From Bordetella genomosp. 7 (GTDB taxonomy: Bacteria > Pseudomonadota > Gammaproteobacteria > Burkholderiales > Burkholderiaceae_B), in the NCBI RefSeq assembly GCF_002261265.1, contig NZ_NEVK01000006.1, positions 682,001 through 746,000 of the forward strand: a stretch of DNA of 64,000 bases, read 5' to 3'. Shown piece by piece: positions 15,935 to 24,839 of the stretch. A model generated the notes under the pieces. It had not been told where the DNA came from, did no database searches, and saw only the letters and a program-made list of their open reading frames with translations. The position numbers were made by a program, and so were the translations under genes. How positions within the stretch are numbered: position 1 is the stretch's first letter; every line of letters begins with the position of its first letter.

Positions 15935-16927
15935 ATGTACAAGCTGACCGGCAGTACTCATGTTTTGCGGAAAATCCTTCAATGCATGCTGGGGCTCGGT
16001 CTGGCCGCCGGCGCCGCGCCGTCGCTGGCGCAACCGGCCTTTCCGGCCAAGCCGGTAAAACTGGTCGTGCCGGCGCCGCCGGGCGGCGCGGGCGACACCT
16101 CGGCGCGCGCCATCGCCCGCCACATGTCGCAAACGCTCGACCAGCAAGTCGTGGTCGAAAACAAGCCGGGCGCGGCCACCACTATCGGCTACAAAAGCGT
16201 GGCCAACGCCGCGCCGGACGGATACACCATAGGGTTGGTGCCCCTGGCGGGGATCGCCATTGCCAGCGTCACCTATAAAGACCTGCCCGACATCGAACGC
16301 GATTTCGCCGCCGTCGCCGGCATCGCGGACGCGCCCCATATGCTGGTGGTGCCCGCGTCACTTGGGGTAACGAACGTGGACGAGCTGGTCGCGCTGCTGA
16401 AAAGCCGCCCCGGCCACTACAACTATGCCTCGCAAGGCTCCGGCTCACTGTCGCACATCGAGTCCGCGGTGTTCCTGGCAGGCGCGGGCGCGTCGGCCAC
16501 TCACGTGCCGTACAAGGGCAGCTCAGAGGCCGTTCCCGGCCTGATCACGGGCGCAACCAGCATGATGTTCGACAGTGTTTCGTCGGTGCTGCCGCATGTG
16601 CGCGCAAACAAGCTGGTGCCGCTGGCCACCGCGGCCAGCAACCGCGTGCCGCAACTGCCCGACGTGCCCACCATGGCAGAACTCGGCTACGACTTGAAGG
16701 CCGACAACGCCTTCGTACTGCTCGCGCCGGCCGGCACGCCGCCCGCGAACCTGCAGGTACTTTCCGAAGCGGTGCGCAAGGCCGTTGGCGATGCGGAAGT
16801 CATCGCCACACTGGAAAACAGCGGCATCGTTGCCCGCTACACGGCACCCGATGATCTGCGTCCCGTGCTCGCCAAGGAATTCGCGTTGTGGCCGGCGTTG
16901 GCCAAGAAACTGGCGGAAACGAACTAA
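15935..16927 (+). CDS. Bug-type tripartite tricarboxylate transporter receptor
   Basis: This 330-residue periplasmic receptor starts MYKLTGSTHVLRK and has a signal peptide cleaved near residue 33 (PSLA). The mature N-terminus PAFPAKPVKLVVPAPPGG, then VVENKPGAATTIGYKSVA and ATHVPYKGSSEAVPGLI, match the Bug family. AGGAG lies eight bases before the ATG at 15935, and a promoter covers the region upstream. It is followed after 24 bases by a gamma-glutamyltransferase-like gene, so the ligand may be a gamma-glutamyl compound or its product. No TctAB genes are nearby. Confidence 0.92.
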   Translation: MYKLTGSTHVLRKILQCMLGLGLAAGAAPSLAQPAFPAKPVKLVVPAPPGGAGDTSARAIARHMSQTLDQQVVVENKPGAATTIGYKSVANAAPDGYTIGLVPLAGIAIASVTYKDLPDIERDFAAVAGIADAPHMLVVPASLGVTNVDELVALLKSRPGHYNYASQGSGSLSHIESAVFLAGAGASATHVPYKGSSEAVPGLITGATSMMFDSVSSVLPHVRANKLVPLATAASNRVPQLPDVPTMAELGYDLKADNAFVLLAPAGTPPANLQVLSEAVRKAVGDAEVIATLENSGIVARYTAPDDLRPVLAKEFALWPALAKKLAETN

Positions 16928-16951
16928 GCACTGGTCGACACAGGAACACAA

Positions 16952-18553
16952 ATGGCATCTTTCAACGGCTCGCAGTGGGACTTCCCTTATACGTCGCAAC
17001 GCATGCCCGTCCTGGCAGAGAACGTGGCGTGCACCGAGCAGCCCCTGGCCACCCAGGCCGCGCTGCAGGCCATGGCCGCGGGCGGCAATGCCGTGGATGC
17101 GGCCATCGCCGCGGGCATCGCACTGACGGTGGTGGCGCCCTGCATGAACGGCATCGGCGGCGACGTGTTCGCCATCGTGTGGGATGGCAAGCAACTGCAT
17201 GGCCTGAACGCATCCGGACGTTCGCCCCAGGCATGGACGCCGGAATACTTTTCCAAGTACGACGCCATGCCCGCGCGCGGCTGGGATTCGGTAACGGTGC
17301 CCGGCGCGGTGTCGGGCTGGGTGGCGCTGTCCAGGCGATTCGGCAAACTGCCGTTCGCCGACTTGTTCCAGGCTGCCATCCGCTACGCGCGCGACGGCTA
17401 CATCGTCACGCCCATTGTCAGCCGTCAATGGGAAACGCAGATCGCCGATATCAAGCACACCCCCGGTTTTGTTGAAGCATTTGCGCCGGGCGGGCACGCG
17501 CCGGCGCCTGGCCAGCGCTTCATATGCAAGGGCCAGGCCGCGACGCTGGAAGAAATCGCGCGCACCGCGGGCGAATCGTTCTATCGCGGCGCGCTGGCCG
17601 ACCGGATCGCGGCCTATGCCCGGGCCACGGGCGGCGCGCTCACCCGCGACGACCTGGAAGCGCACGAGGCCGACTGGGTAGAGCCCATTTCGCAGCAATA
17701 CCAGGACATCGCGCTACACGAAATCGGCCCCAACGGTCAGGGCATCGGCGCCCTGATGGCGCTGGGCATGCTGGATGCGTTCGGCGCGCCCAGGCTGCCG
17801 GTAGATTCCACCGAGTACTTCCACGCGCAGATCGAGGCCATGAAGCTGGCCCTGGCCGACATGCATCGCTACGTGGCCGACAGCCGCTACATGCACGAAG
17901 TCAACGCCCAGGCCTTGCTCGACCCCGGTTACCTGGCCGCGCGCGCCACAGAAATCGACCCCGCCCAGGCGCGCTATCCAGGCCCCGGCCTGCCGCTCAA
18001 GGGCGGCACCACATACCTGACCACCGCGGATGCGGGCGGAATGATGGTGTCGTTCATCCAATCGAACTTCAAGGGCTTCGGTTCGGGCCTGGTCGTGCCC
18101 GACACCGGCATCGCCCTGCACAATCGCGGCTGGGGCTTCAACCTGCTGCCGGGCCACCCCAACCAGGTCGGTCCGCGCAAGCGGCCTTTCCACACCATTA
18201 TTCCGGGGTTCCTGATGCGCGGCGGCAAGCCCCTGATGAGCTTCGGCGTCATGGGCGGATCGCTGCAGGCGCAGGGCCACATGCAAGTGGCCTCGCGCAT
18301 CGCCCACGGACAGAACCCGCAGGCCGTGGTCGACGCGCCGCGCTGGCGCATCCTGGAAGACAACGTCACGGTGCTGGTGGAATGGAACTTCCCGGCCGAT
18401 GTCGTGGCCGCGCTGCGCGCCAAGGGCCACAAGATCGAAGTGGCGCCGCGATTCTCTGACGAGTTCGGCGGGGCGCAAGCCATCGCGAAGCTGCACGACG
18501 GCTACGTGGGCGCATCCGATCACCGCAAGGACGGGCACGCCGGCGGCTGGTAA
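16952..18553 (+). CDS. Gamma-glutamyltransferase family protein (cytoplasmic type)
   Basis: This 533-residue protein has the Ntn-hydrolase fold of gamma-glutamyltransferases, which self-cleave to expose a catalytic Thr. The N-terminal block ATQAALQAMAAGGNAVDAAIA and NGIGGDVFAIVW are family signatures; the nucleophile should be Thr353 in GGTTYLTTADAGG, where E. coli Ggt reads TTHYSVVD. FKGFGSGLVVPDTGIALHNRG and FGVMGGSLQAQGH match the small subunit. There is no signal peptide, unlike classical periplasmic Ggt, so it is probably cytoplasmic and may act on a gamma-glutamyl or cephalosporin-like amide. It is cotranscribed with the Bug receptor. Confidence 0.9.
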   Translation: MASFNGSQWDFPYTSQRMPVLAENVACTEQPLATQAALQAMAAGGNAVDAAIAAGIALTVVAPCMNGIGGDVFAIVWDGKQLHGLNASGRSPQAWTPEYFSKYDAMPARGWDSVTVPGAVSGWVALSRRFGKLPFADLFQAAIRYARDGYIVTPIVSRQWETQIADIKHTPGFVEAFAPGGHAPAPGQRFICKGQAATLEEIARTAGESFYRGALADRIAAYARATGGALTRDDLEAHEADWVEPISQQYQDIALHEIGPNGQGIGALMALGMLDAFGAPRLPVDSTEYFHAQIEAMKLALADMHRYVADSRYMHEVNAQALLDPGYLAARATEIDPAQARYPGPGLPLKGGTTYLTTADAGGMMVSFIQSNFKGFGSGLVVPDTGIALHNRGWGFNLLPGHPNQVGPRKRPFHTIIPGFLMRGGKPLMSFGVMGGSLQAQGHMQVASRIAHGQNPQAVVDAPRWRILEDNVTVLVEWNFPADVVAALRAKGHKIEVAPRFSDEFGGAQAIAKLHDGYVGASDHRKDGHAGGW

Positions 18554-18583
18554 TGCCGGCTCGCCCGGTTGCCTGCACCAGGC

Positions 18584-19084
18584 TCAGCGGGTACGCGCCC
18601 GCTCCTGGTGGGCTTCTTGCAGCAGCGTCTCGGCCTGGCGAATAAGAGTCTGCATGGCCTTGTCGAAGGTCTGCAATTCGCGCGGACTGAGACAGCTGGC
18701 CAGGCGTTCCTGGCGCGCCAGGCTCAGGGGCATGCCCTGCTCGTACTTCTCGTATCCGGCGGCTGTCATGTCGACCAGCACGCGGCGGCCGTCGGTGGGG
18801 CTGGGCCGGGTGACGACCAACTGCTTTTCCAGCATCTCCGATACCGCCCGGCTGACCTGGCTTTTGTCGTACCGGCAGAAGTCCGCGATGTCCTGCACCG
18901 ACTGCGCCCCGCGCGTGGCAATGCACAGCAACACGCGCCACTGCCGCACCGACAGCCCCAGGTGGGTATCCAGGATGACCTCGATACCGCGATTCAGTAG
19001 TTGGCTCAGCGTAAGCACGCGGTACGCCAGGAGCTCCGTCGGCTCGACACCTGGCCCGGCCTTCTTTTTGCGAGATGGCGGCAT
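18584..19084 (-). CDS. MarR family transcriptional regulator
   Basis: A 166-residue protein with the MarR winged helix: LSVRQWRVLLCIATRGAQSV, ADFCRYDKSQVSRAVSEMLEKQLV and PTDGRRVLVDMTAAG, flanked by helices for dimerisation. MarR proteins are dimers that usually repress neighbouring genes until a phenolic or other ligand binds. It is convergent with the gamma-glutamyltransferase-like gene (30 bases) and lies upstream of nothing divergent within the window, so its target could be the Bug-GGT operon or itself. The N-terminus is Lys-rich (PPSRKKKAGPG). Confidence 0.9.
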   Translation of the reverse strand: MPPSRKKKAGPGVEPTELLAYRVLTLSQLLNRGIEVILDTHLGLSVRQWRVLLCIATRGAQSVQDIADFCRYDKSQVSRAVSEMLEKQLVVTRPSPTDGRRVLVDMTAAGYEKYEQGMPLSLARQERLASCLSPRELQTFDKAMQTLIRQAETLLQEAHQERARTR

Positions 19085-19178
19085 GGCAATTCCAACAATG
19101 AAGACGCGACGATAATACAGGCATTCGCGCCTGCATCCGTACCAGTCGCCGTATGGCCTGCAGGCGGCCCGGCCCTTG

Positions 19179-20153
19179 TTACCGGGGTAGCTGGTGTTGC
19201 GGCGCCCTGCCCTCGGCGCAAGCGTCGACGTTGGCCGCCATCATGCGGGCGCGACGATCGATGGTTCCGTGAGTCCATGCCGACATGTGCGAGGTCATGA
19301 CGACGTTGTCCAGTCGTTCGAACGGCAGGTTCGATGGCGGCAAGGCCTGGCCTGCGCGCGCGGGATACTGGTACCAGGTATCGATGACGGCCCCGCCGAT
19401 ACGGCGTTCGGCCAGGGCATCGTATAGCGCCCGCTCGTCGACCACCGGCCCGCGTCCCACATTGATCAGCACCGCGTGCGAGCGCATGCAGGCAAAGGCG
19501 GCCGCATCCACCAGGCCCTCGGTTGCGCGCAAGAGCGGCAGCGACACCACAACAAAATCCGCCCGCGCATAGAATTCGTCGAGCTCGCCCAGGTCGAACC
19601 AGGCGTCGGCTTGATCCGGCACGGCAACCCGGCTGCGGTTGGCCGCCAGGATATGCATGCCGAAGGCCCGCGCCCGCCGGGCCACCACCTGCGCGATACG
19701 CCCGTAGCCCAGCAACCCCAGCGTAGCGCCCCCCAGCTCGCCGCGCAGCGACGATGGCTGCCCGGCGCGGTAATGCCAGTCACCGCGCGCCAGGCGGGCA
19801 TGGGCCTCGGCCAGCGGCACGCACCGCCCCAGCATGGCCGCCATGACGTATTCGGCAATGGCCGGCTCGTGCCCATAACAATTGCACACGGTCGCACCCG
19901 GCGGCAGCAGCGCAAAGTCGACCCGGTCGTAGCCCGTGGCGCATACCTGGTACAGCCGCGTCCGCAGCGGCCGCGGCATGGCGGCGTCCAGCCGGTTGCC
20001 GACAATTACGTCGGCGTGCCGGTAGGCCTGCACATCGTCGTCGGCCTCCAGCATGTCCGGCACGCAGCGGATGCGCGCCGGGCTGCGCAACGCCGCGCCG
20101 AACACCTGTACATACTGCCGAGCGGTCTGCCCATGAAAAACGATATCCATCAT
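19179..20153 (-). CDS. D-2-hydroxyacid dehydrogenase-family protein lacking the usual Glu
   Basis: This 324-residue protein has the fold of D-isomer 2-hydroxyacid dehydrogenases. The nucleotide loop is LLGYGRIAQ, with Ala where the third Gly normally sits. Catalytic Arg (INVGRGPVVDE) and His (VMTSHMSAW) are present, but the Glu expected 29 residues after the Arg is replaced: the segment reads DTWYQYP instead of DVF-x-x-EP. A subgroup with this type of motif exists to my knowledge, so it may be active with other chemistry. ATG 20153 follows AGGA. It is the last gene of the kdgD-transporter cluster and follows the Ldh2-type gene by 25 bases. Confidence 0.82.
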   Translation of the reverse strand: MMDIVFHGQTARQYVQVFGAALRSPARIRCVPDMLEADDDVQAYRHADVIVGNRLDAAMPRPLRTRLYQVCATGYDRVDFALLPPGATVCNCYGHEPAIAEYVMAAMLGRCVPLAEAHARLARGDWHYRAGQPSSLRGELGGATLGLLGYGRIAQVVARRARAFGMHILAANRSRVAVPDQADAWFDLGELDEFYARADFVVVSLPLLRATEGLVDAAAFACMRSHAVLINVGRGPVVDERALYDALAERRIGGAVIDTWYQYPARAGQALPPSNLPFERLDNVVMTSHMSAWTHGTIDRRARMMAANVDACAEGRAPQHQLPR

Positions 20154-20178
20154 TTTGGTTTCCTGTGCTGCGGCGCGA

Positions 20179-21252
20179 TCACGGCAGCGGGGGCGGAAAC
20201 GCCATGCCCAGCTGCCGCGCCCAGCCCGCCAGCCCTGCCTTGATGTCCGGGCCGATGAGCACCCCCTCGCGCCGCTGGCGCGCCGCGCGCGCCCACGCCG
20301 CATCGCCGGGCGCGCGCACCGGACGCGACGGATCGATGGGGCGCGACGCTCGCGTGGCATCGGCCAGCGCCTGCATTTCGTCCAGGAAGGCCTCTTTGCC
20401 TGCGAACGCATCCGGGTCGATCACTTGCAGCAGAAAACCCTGGGCTTTCTCGCCCGACAGGCGGCCCAGGCCCGGCAGGCCCAGCGACATGGCGCCCACC
20501 AGCATCGCCAGCGCATAGCCCTTGTAGCCATGGGTGACGCCGCCCAGGGGCAGGATGCTGCCCGGCGCGTCGCCGGCCAGCGCGCCAGGATCATCCGTGG
20601 CGCAGCCGTGCGCATCCAGCAGGACGGGCCACGGCAGGCGCTCGCCCCTGGCCTGCACTTGCTTTACCTGGCTATTGCTGGTGAGCGACGTGGTGGTGTC
20701 GATCAGGATAGGCGTGCCGCGCGTGGGGATGCCCGCCGCGATCGGCTCGCTGGTGACCACCGGATCAAGCCCGCCGAACGGCGCCACCGAACGCACCTTG
20801 GTATCGGTGGCCCACAACACGCCCATATAGCCCGCTTCGGTCAGGTCGGGCAGGTACACCTGCAGGGCGCCAATATGCTGGCTGTGGCGCACGGCGACAC
20901 TGACAATGCCTTGCTGAGGCGCGCGCCGCAGGGCCGCGCGGATGGCCTGGTCCATCACCCAGTGGCCGGGCAGCATGCCGGCATCCCACAGCAGGCAGCC
21001 GCCCTTCTCCGACAATTGCCGGATCTGTCCGCGGCGCGCGGTCGCACCCTGCGAGATCTCTTGCAGATAGCGCGGCAGCAGCGCCAGGCCGTGCGTGCTG
21101 TGGCCGTACAAGTCCGCGTCCACGACGCGGCGCGCCACCACGGCGGCGATCTCGCTGTCCACGTCCAGCGCCAGCAGGCACCCGCGGGCAAAATCGATCA
21201 GCTCAGAATAAGCATGGCGTGCGTCGGGCATGGCGGCTCGGAAAGAGGTCAT
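20179..21252 (-). CDS. Ldh2/malate-lactate dehydrogenase family oxidoreductase
   Basis: This 357-residue protein belongs to the NAD(P)-dependent Ldh2 family (malate, L-lactate, ureidoglycolate and sugar-acid dehydrogenases), structurally unlike Rossmann LDH. Visible motifs: ADLYGHSTHGLALLPRY, VAVRHSQHIGALQVY with the catalytic His, and GPDIDAALA-like GPDIKAGLAGWA near the end. The start overlaps the ABC ATPase stop by four bases (ATGA), so it is translated with the transporter. It probably oxidises the hydroxy acid brought in by that importer. Substrate unknown. Confidence 0.87.
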   Translation of the reverse strand: MTSFRAAMPDARHAYSELIDFARGCLLALDVDSEIAAVVARRVVDADLYGHSTHGLALLPRYLQEISQGATARRGQIRQLSEKGGCLLWDAGMLPGHWVMDQAIRAALRRAPQQGIVSVAVRHSQHIGALQVYLPDLTEAGYMGVLWATDTKVRSVAPFGGLDPVVTSEPIAAGIPTRGTPILIDTTTSLTSNSQVKQVQARGERLPWPVLLDAHGCATDDPGALAGDAPGSILPLGGVTHGYKGYALAMLVGAMSLGLPGLGRLSGEKAQGFLLQVIDPDAFAGKEAFLDEMQALADATRASRPIDPSRPVRAPGDAAWARAARQRREGVLIGPDIKAGLAGWARQLGMAFPPPLP

Positions 21253-22928
21253 GCCACGCACTCGCCGCAAGTTTCTGCGGACGCTGCGCGCAACCACTTG
21301 GGCTGCGGCGTGGCCGCCAGCAGGCTCTGCGTGTATGCGTGGCGCGGCTGGTTGAAGATGCCTGACGTGGGCCCCTGCTCGACGATGCGGCCCTGCTGCA
21401 TCACGATGATGCGATCGGCAAAGTGGCGCACCACCGGCAGATCATGGGTAATGAACACGTACGACAACCCCAGGCGCGTTTGCAGGCCGGCAAGCAGCTC
21501 GATAATCTGCGCCTGGATCGATACGTCCAGCGCCGACACCGCTTCGTCGCACACCACCAGGTCGGGTTCGCTGGCCAGGGCCCGCGCGATCGCGATGCGT
21601 TGCCGCTGCCCTCCGGAAAACTGGTGCGGATACCGAAGCGCATGCTCGGGCCGCAACCCCACTAGTTCCAGCAGTTCGACCACGCGGTCGCGCCAGCGCT
21701 GCCTGGGCAGAATGTCGCCGTGTATCGCCCAGGGTTCCGCGATGATGTCCTGCACCGCCATGCGCGGGTTCATCGACCCGAACGGGTCCTGGAACACCAT
21801 CTGCACCTTGCGGCGAAACTGCTTCATCTGGCGGGCATCCATGCGGAAAATATCCACGCCATTGAAATAAGCGGCGCCCGAGGTCGCGTCGAACAGGCGC
21901 AACAGCATGCGCGCCACGCTCGATTTTCCGGACCCCGACTCGCCGACGATGCCCACCGTTTCGCCGCGGCACACATGGAAGCTGACATCGTCCACGGCCC
22001 GCAGCGAACGCCTGGCGCCAAACATGCCCGTGGGCAGCGGGTAGTCCTTCACCAGGTGCTCCACCCGCAACACCGGCTCCTGCGCCAGGCTATGCAGGCG
22101 GCGCCGGCCCGCGCCGTCCGGCGCGCCGTGGGGCAGCGCCGACGTAAGCGTACGCGTATAGTCGTGCTGCGGATGCGTGAATACCTGGCGCGCGTCGCCT
22201 GCCTCGACCACCTTGCCGCCCTTCATGACGATCACCCGGTCGGCCATCGACGCCGCGACTTCCAGGTCGTGCGTAATCAGTATCAGGGCCATGCCCTGCT
22301 CGCGTTGCAGGTCGCGCAGCAAGTCCAGGATCTGCGCCTGCACGCTGACATCCAGCGCCGTGGTCGGCTCGTCGGCGATCAGCACCTGCGGCGAAAGCGC
22401 AATCGCCATGGCGATCATCACGCGCTGACGCTGTCCGCCCGAGAACTGGTGCGGATAAAAGTCCACTCTCAGTTCCGGCTCCCGTATGCCCACCCGCCCG
22501 AGCAATTCAATCGCCCTGGCGCGCGCCTGCCCGCCGTGCGCGACGCCGTGGCACTGGAACACCTCGGCAATCTGCCGGCCCACGGTATATACCGGATTCA
22601 GGTAGGCCAGCGGGTCCTGGAAGATCATTGCAATGCGGCGGCCATTGATCTGCCGGCGCGCCTCGGCGGACAGGCGCGCCAGATCCTGCCCCTGGAACAG
22701 GATGCTGCCCGTCACGATGTCGCCCGGCGGGCAGTCCACCAGTCCCATCACGGTGCTGGTGCTGACGCTCTTGCCGGAACCGCTTTCCCCAAGAATAACC
22801 AGCGTCTCTCCGGCACGCACATGAAACGACACATCGTCCACCGCGCGCACCGGGTCGTCGTCGGACAGGAAATCCACCGTCAGGCCGTCAATGCACAGGA
22901 TGGGGTGTTCGCGCTCAACGTTGTTCAT
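21249..22928 (-). CDS. Fused dipeptide/oligopeptide-type ABC ATPase (DppD-DppF)
   Basis: One 559-residue polypeptide carries two complete ABC ATPase domains, corresponding to the separate DppD and DppF subunits and arranged like GsiA or YejF. The first Walker A is GESGSGKS at 47-54 and the second is near 329-336; each half has an FSGGQRQR signature, and the Walker B regions read [12 protein letters not shown] and [11 protein letters not shown]. The second Walker B has Ala where Pro is usual (CDEA), which should be harmless. It powers import through the two permeases just upstream, with which it overlaps by four bases. Confidence 0.92.
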   Translation of the reverse strand: MNNVEREHPILCIDGLTVDFLSDDDPVRAVDDVSFHVRAGETLVILGESGSGKSVSTSTVMGLVDCPPGDIVTGSILFQGQDLARLSAEARRQINGRRIAMIFQDPLAYLNPVYTVGRQIAEVFQCHGVAHGGQARARAIELLGRVGIREPELRVDFYPHQFSGGQRQRVMIAMAIALSPQVLIADEPTTALDVSVQAQILDLLRDLQREQGMALILITHDLEVAASMADRVIVMKGGKVVEAGDARQVFTHPQHDYTRTLTSALPHGAPDGAGRRRLHSLAQEPVLRVEHLVKDYPLPTGMFGARRSLRAVDDVSFHVCRGETVGIVGESGSGKSSVARMLLRLFDATSGAAYFNGVDIFRMDARQMKQFRRKVQMVFQDPFGSMNPRMAVQDIIAEPWAIHGDILPRQRWRDRVVELLELVGLRPEHALRYPHQFSGGQRQRIAIARALASEPDLVVCDEAVSALDVSIQAQIIELLAGLQTRLGLSYVFITHDLPVVRHFADRIIVMQQGRIVEQGPTSGIFNQPRHAYTQSLLAATPQPKWLRAASAETCGECVA

Positions 22929-23854
22929 CGGCTCGCCCTCTTCAGTTTCTGCAGCCGCCAACGCTGCTGCGGGTCGGCCGCGACGCGGGCCCAGCTCGAC
23001 AGAATGTTCAGCGCCAGCGTGGTCAGCATGATGGCCAGGCCCGGCCAGAACGCAATCCACCAGGCGCTGCCCAGGTACCCGCGGCCATTGGCCACCATCG
23101 CGCCCCAGGTGAAGTCCGGCGGCTGTATGCCCAGGCCCAGGAAGCTCAGCGCCGATTCCGCCAGGATGACGGTGGCGAAATCAATGGCCGATATCGTCAT
23201 CAGTGTGGGCACGACCAGCGGCGCGATATGGCGCAGCAGAATGCGCGCCGAACTCGCGCCCATCGACCGCGCCGCGCTGACGAACATGCGCTCGCGCAGC
23301 TCCAGCACTTCGGCGCGCGCGGTGCGCAAGTACACGGGCATGCGTGTAATGGCCAGCACGATCACCAGATTGGTTACGCTGGGCCCCAGCGTGTACAGAA
23401 CGATCAGCGCCAGCAGCAGCGACGGAAAGCTCATGATGATGTCGGCGCCGCGCTGGATGACGTGGCTGTACCAGCTTTCGGAATACCCGGCCACCAGCCC
23501 CAGCAGCCCCCCTGCCAGCATCGATATAAGAACGGCGGCCGCCGCGATGGCCAGCGTATTGCTCGCCCCCACGACCAGTCGTGCGAGTATGGGGCGCCCC
23601 AGCGTGTCGGCGCCCAGCAGATACAGCCATCCGGCGTCCAGGTCGAAGGGCGCCAGGTTGCGTTGGCGCAGCCCCAGCCGGGTGGCGGCATCGCCCATCA
23701 GCCAGGGCCCCAGCACCGCGGCCGCGGCCAGCAGCACAAGAAACACGGCGGCAGCCAGCGCCAGCCTGTCGCGCCGCAGGTAGTTCAGCAATATCCGGGC
23801 GCGCGCCCCGGCGCTTTCGGAAGCAACAGAAACGGCAGACGAAATGGCAGGCAT
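22925..23854 (-). CDS. Peptide-type ABC permease, DppC-like
   Basis: This 309-residue inner-membrane protein has an N-terminal OppC-like segment (LNYLRRDRLALAAAVFLVLLAAAAVL) and six membrane helices in all. The cytoplasmic EAA loop contains the phrase VREEI-like ARSMGASSARILLRHIAPLV. YLLGADTLGRPILARLVVGA is characteristic of DppC/OppC. It pairs with the DppB-like permease two bases upstream. Its stop overlaps the ATPase start. Confidence 0.92.
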   Translation of the reverse strand: MPAISSAVSVASESAGARARILLNYLRRDRLALAAAVFLVLLAAAAVLGPWLMGDAATRLGLRQRNLAPFDLDAGWLYLLGADTLGRPILARLVVGASNTLAIAAAAVLISMLAGGLLGLVAGYSESWYSHVIQRGADIIMSFPSLLLALIVLYTLGPSVTNLVIVLAITRMPVYLRTARAEVLELRERMFVSAARSMGASSARILLRHIAPLVVPTLMTISAIDFATVILAESALSFLGLGIQPPDFTWGAMVANGRGYLGSAWWIAFWPGLAIMLTTLALNILSSWARVAADPQQRWRLQKLKRASR

Positions 23855-23856
23855 GC

Positions 23857-24771
23857 TCAGTACCGGACTCGGGGATCGAGCACCGCATACAGCAGGTCGA
23901 TCAAGATGTTCAGGATGAAGATGGCGGTGGCTGTTACCAGAATGGTGGACTGCACCACGGCGAAATCGCGCTGGATGATCGAGTCGATCATCAGCTTGCC
24001 GATGCCGGGCCAGCCGAACACCGACTCCACAATGACCGCACCATTGACCAGCCCGGTGGCCAGGTCACCCGCCACGGTGATGACGGGCAGCAGCGAGTTG
24101 CGCAGGGCATGGCCGAACACGATCGATCGCGGCGCCAGCCCCTTGGCGCGCGCCGTCTTGATGTAGGGCGAAGCCAGCGACGCCAGCATGGTGCCGCGCA
24201 CCACCTGTACCAGCAGCCCGAACGGGCGCAGCATCAGCACGAAAATCGGCATCACCCAGAATTCCCAGCCGCCCGTGCCCGACGTGGGCAGTATGCCCAG
24301 CCCCACCGCAAACACCAGGATGGCGACAATGGCCACCCAGAAGTCGGGCGCGCTGGCGCCTGCCAGCGAGACGACGCTGGCCACCCGGTCGAACACGCCG
24401 CGGGGACGCGCGGCCGCCAGCGCGCCCACCACAATGGCCAGCGTCACCGACAGCAGCATGGCCACGGCGGCCAGTTTCAGCGTCTGCGGAAAGGCCTCCA
24501 GCGCCACCTGCATGGCCGAGCGATGCTGGCGCATCGATTCGCCGAAGTCGAGCCGCAGCAAATCGGCCAGATAGTGTCCGAACTGCACATACAGCGGCTG
24601 GTCCAGTCCGTTGAGCCGTGCGAATGCCGCGCGCGCTTCGGCGGTGGAGTCCAGCGGCAGGTACAGCGCCGACGGGTCGCCGGTCAGGCGCGTCAGGAAA
24701 AACACCAGGGTAAGCAGCCCCAGCAGCGAAACAATGCTATAGGACGCCCGTCGTCCCAGGTAATGCAGCAT
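23857..24771 (-). CDS. Peptide-type ABC permease, DppB-like
   Basis: A 304-residue permease starting MLHYLGRRASYSIVSLLGLLTLVFFLTRLTG, the standard DppB N-terminal helix. The EAA loop reads TARAKGLAPRSIVFGHALRN, and the last helices follow FGWPGIGKLMIDSIIQRDF. The ATG at 24771 has AAGGA upstream. An in-frame start far upstream would run inside the binding-protein gene and is discarded. It forms the translocation channel with the DppC-like partner. Confidence 0.92.
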   Translation of the reverse strand: MLHYLGRRASYSIVSLLGLLTLVFFLTRLTGDPSALYLPLDSTAEARAAFARLNGLDQPLYVQFGHYLADLLRLDFGESMRQHRSAMQVALEAFPQTLKLAAVAMLLSVTLAIVVGALAAARPRGVFDRVASVVSLAGASAPDFWVAIVAILVFAVGLGILPTSGTGGWEFWVMPIFVLMLRPFGLLVQVVRGTMLASLASPYIKTARAKGLAPRSIVFGHALRNSLLPVITVAGDLATGLVNGAVIVESVFGWPGIGKLMIDSIIQRDFAVVQSTILVTATAIFILNILIDLLYAVLDPRVRY

Positions 24772-24839
24772 GGTCGGGTCCTTGGCTTGCGGGTAAGGCG
24801 GATCGGCGCGCCGCCGCGGCAGCGCGCCGGCACAGCGAA

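Noticed and set aside
21249-22928. A frameshift or assembly error joining two ABC ATPase genes
   Set aside because: The two ATPase halves are in one continuous frame with a normal linker, and both have full motifs. Fused DppD-DppF proteins such as GsiA and YejF are known.
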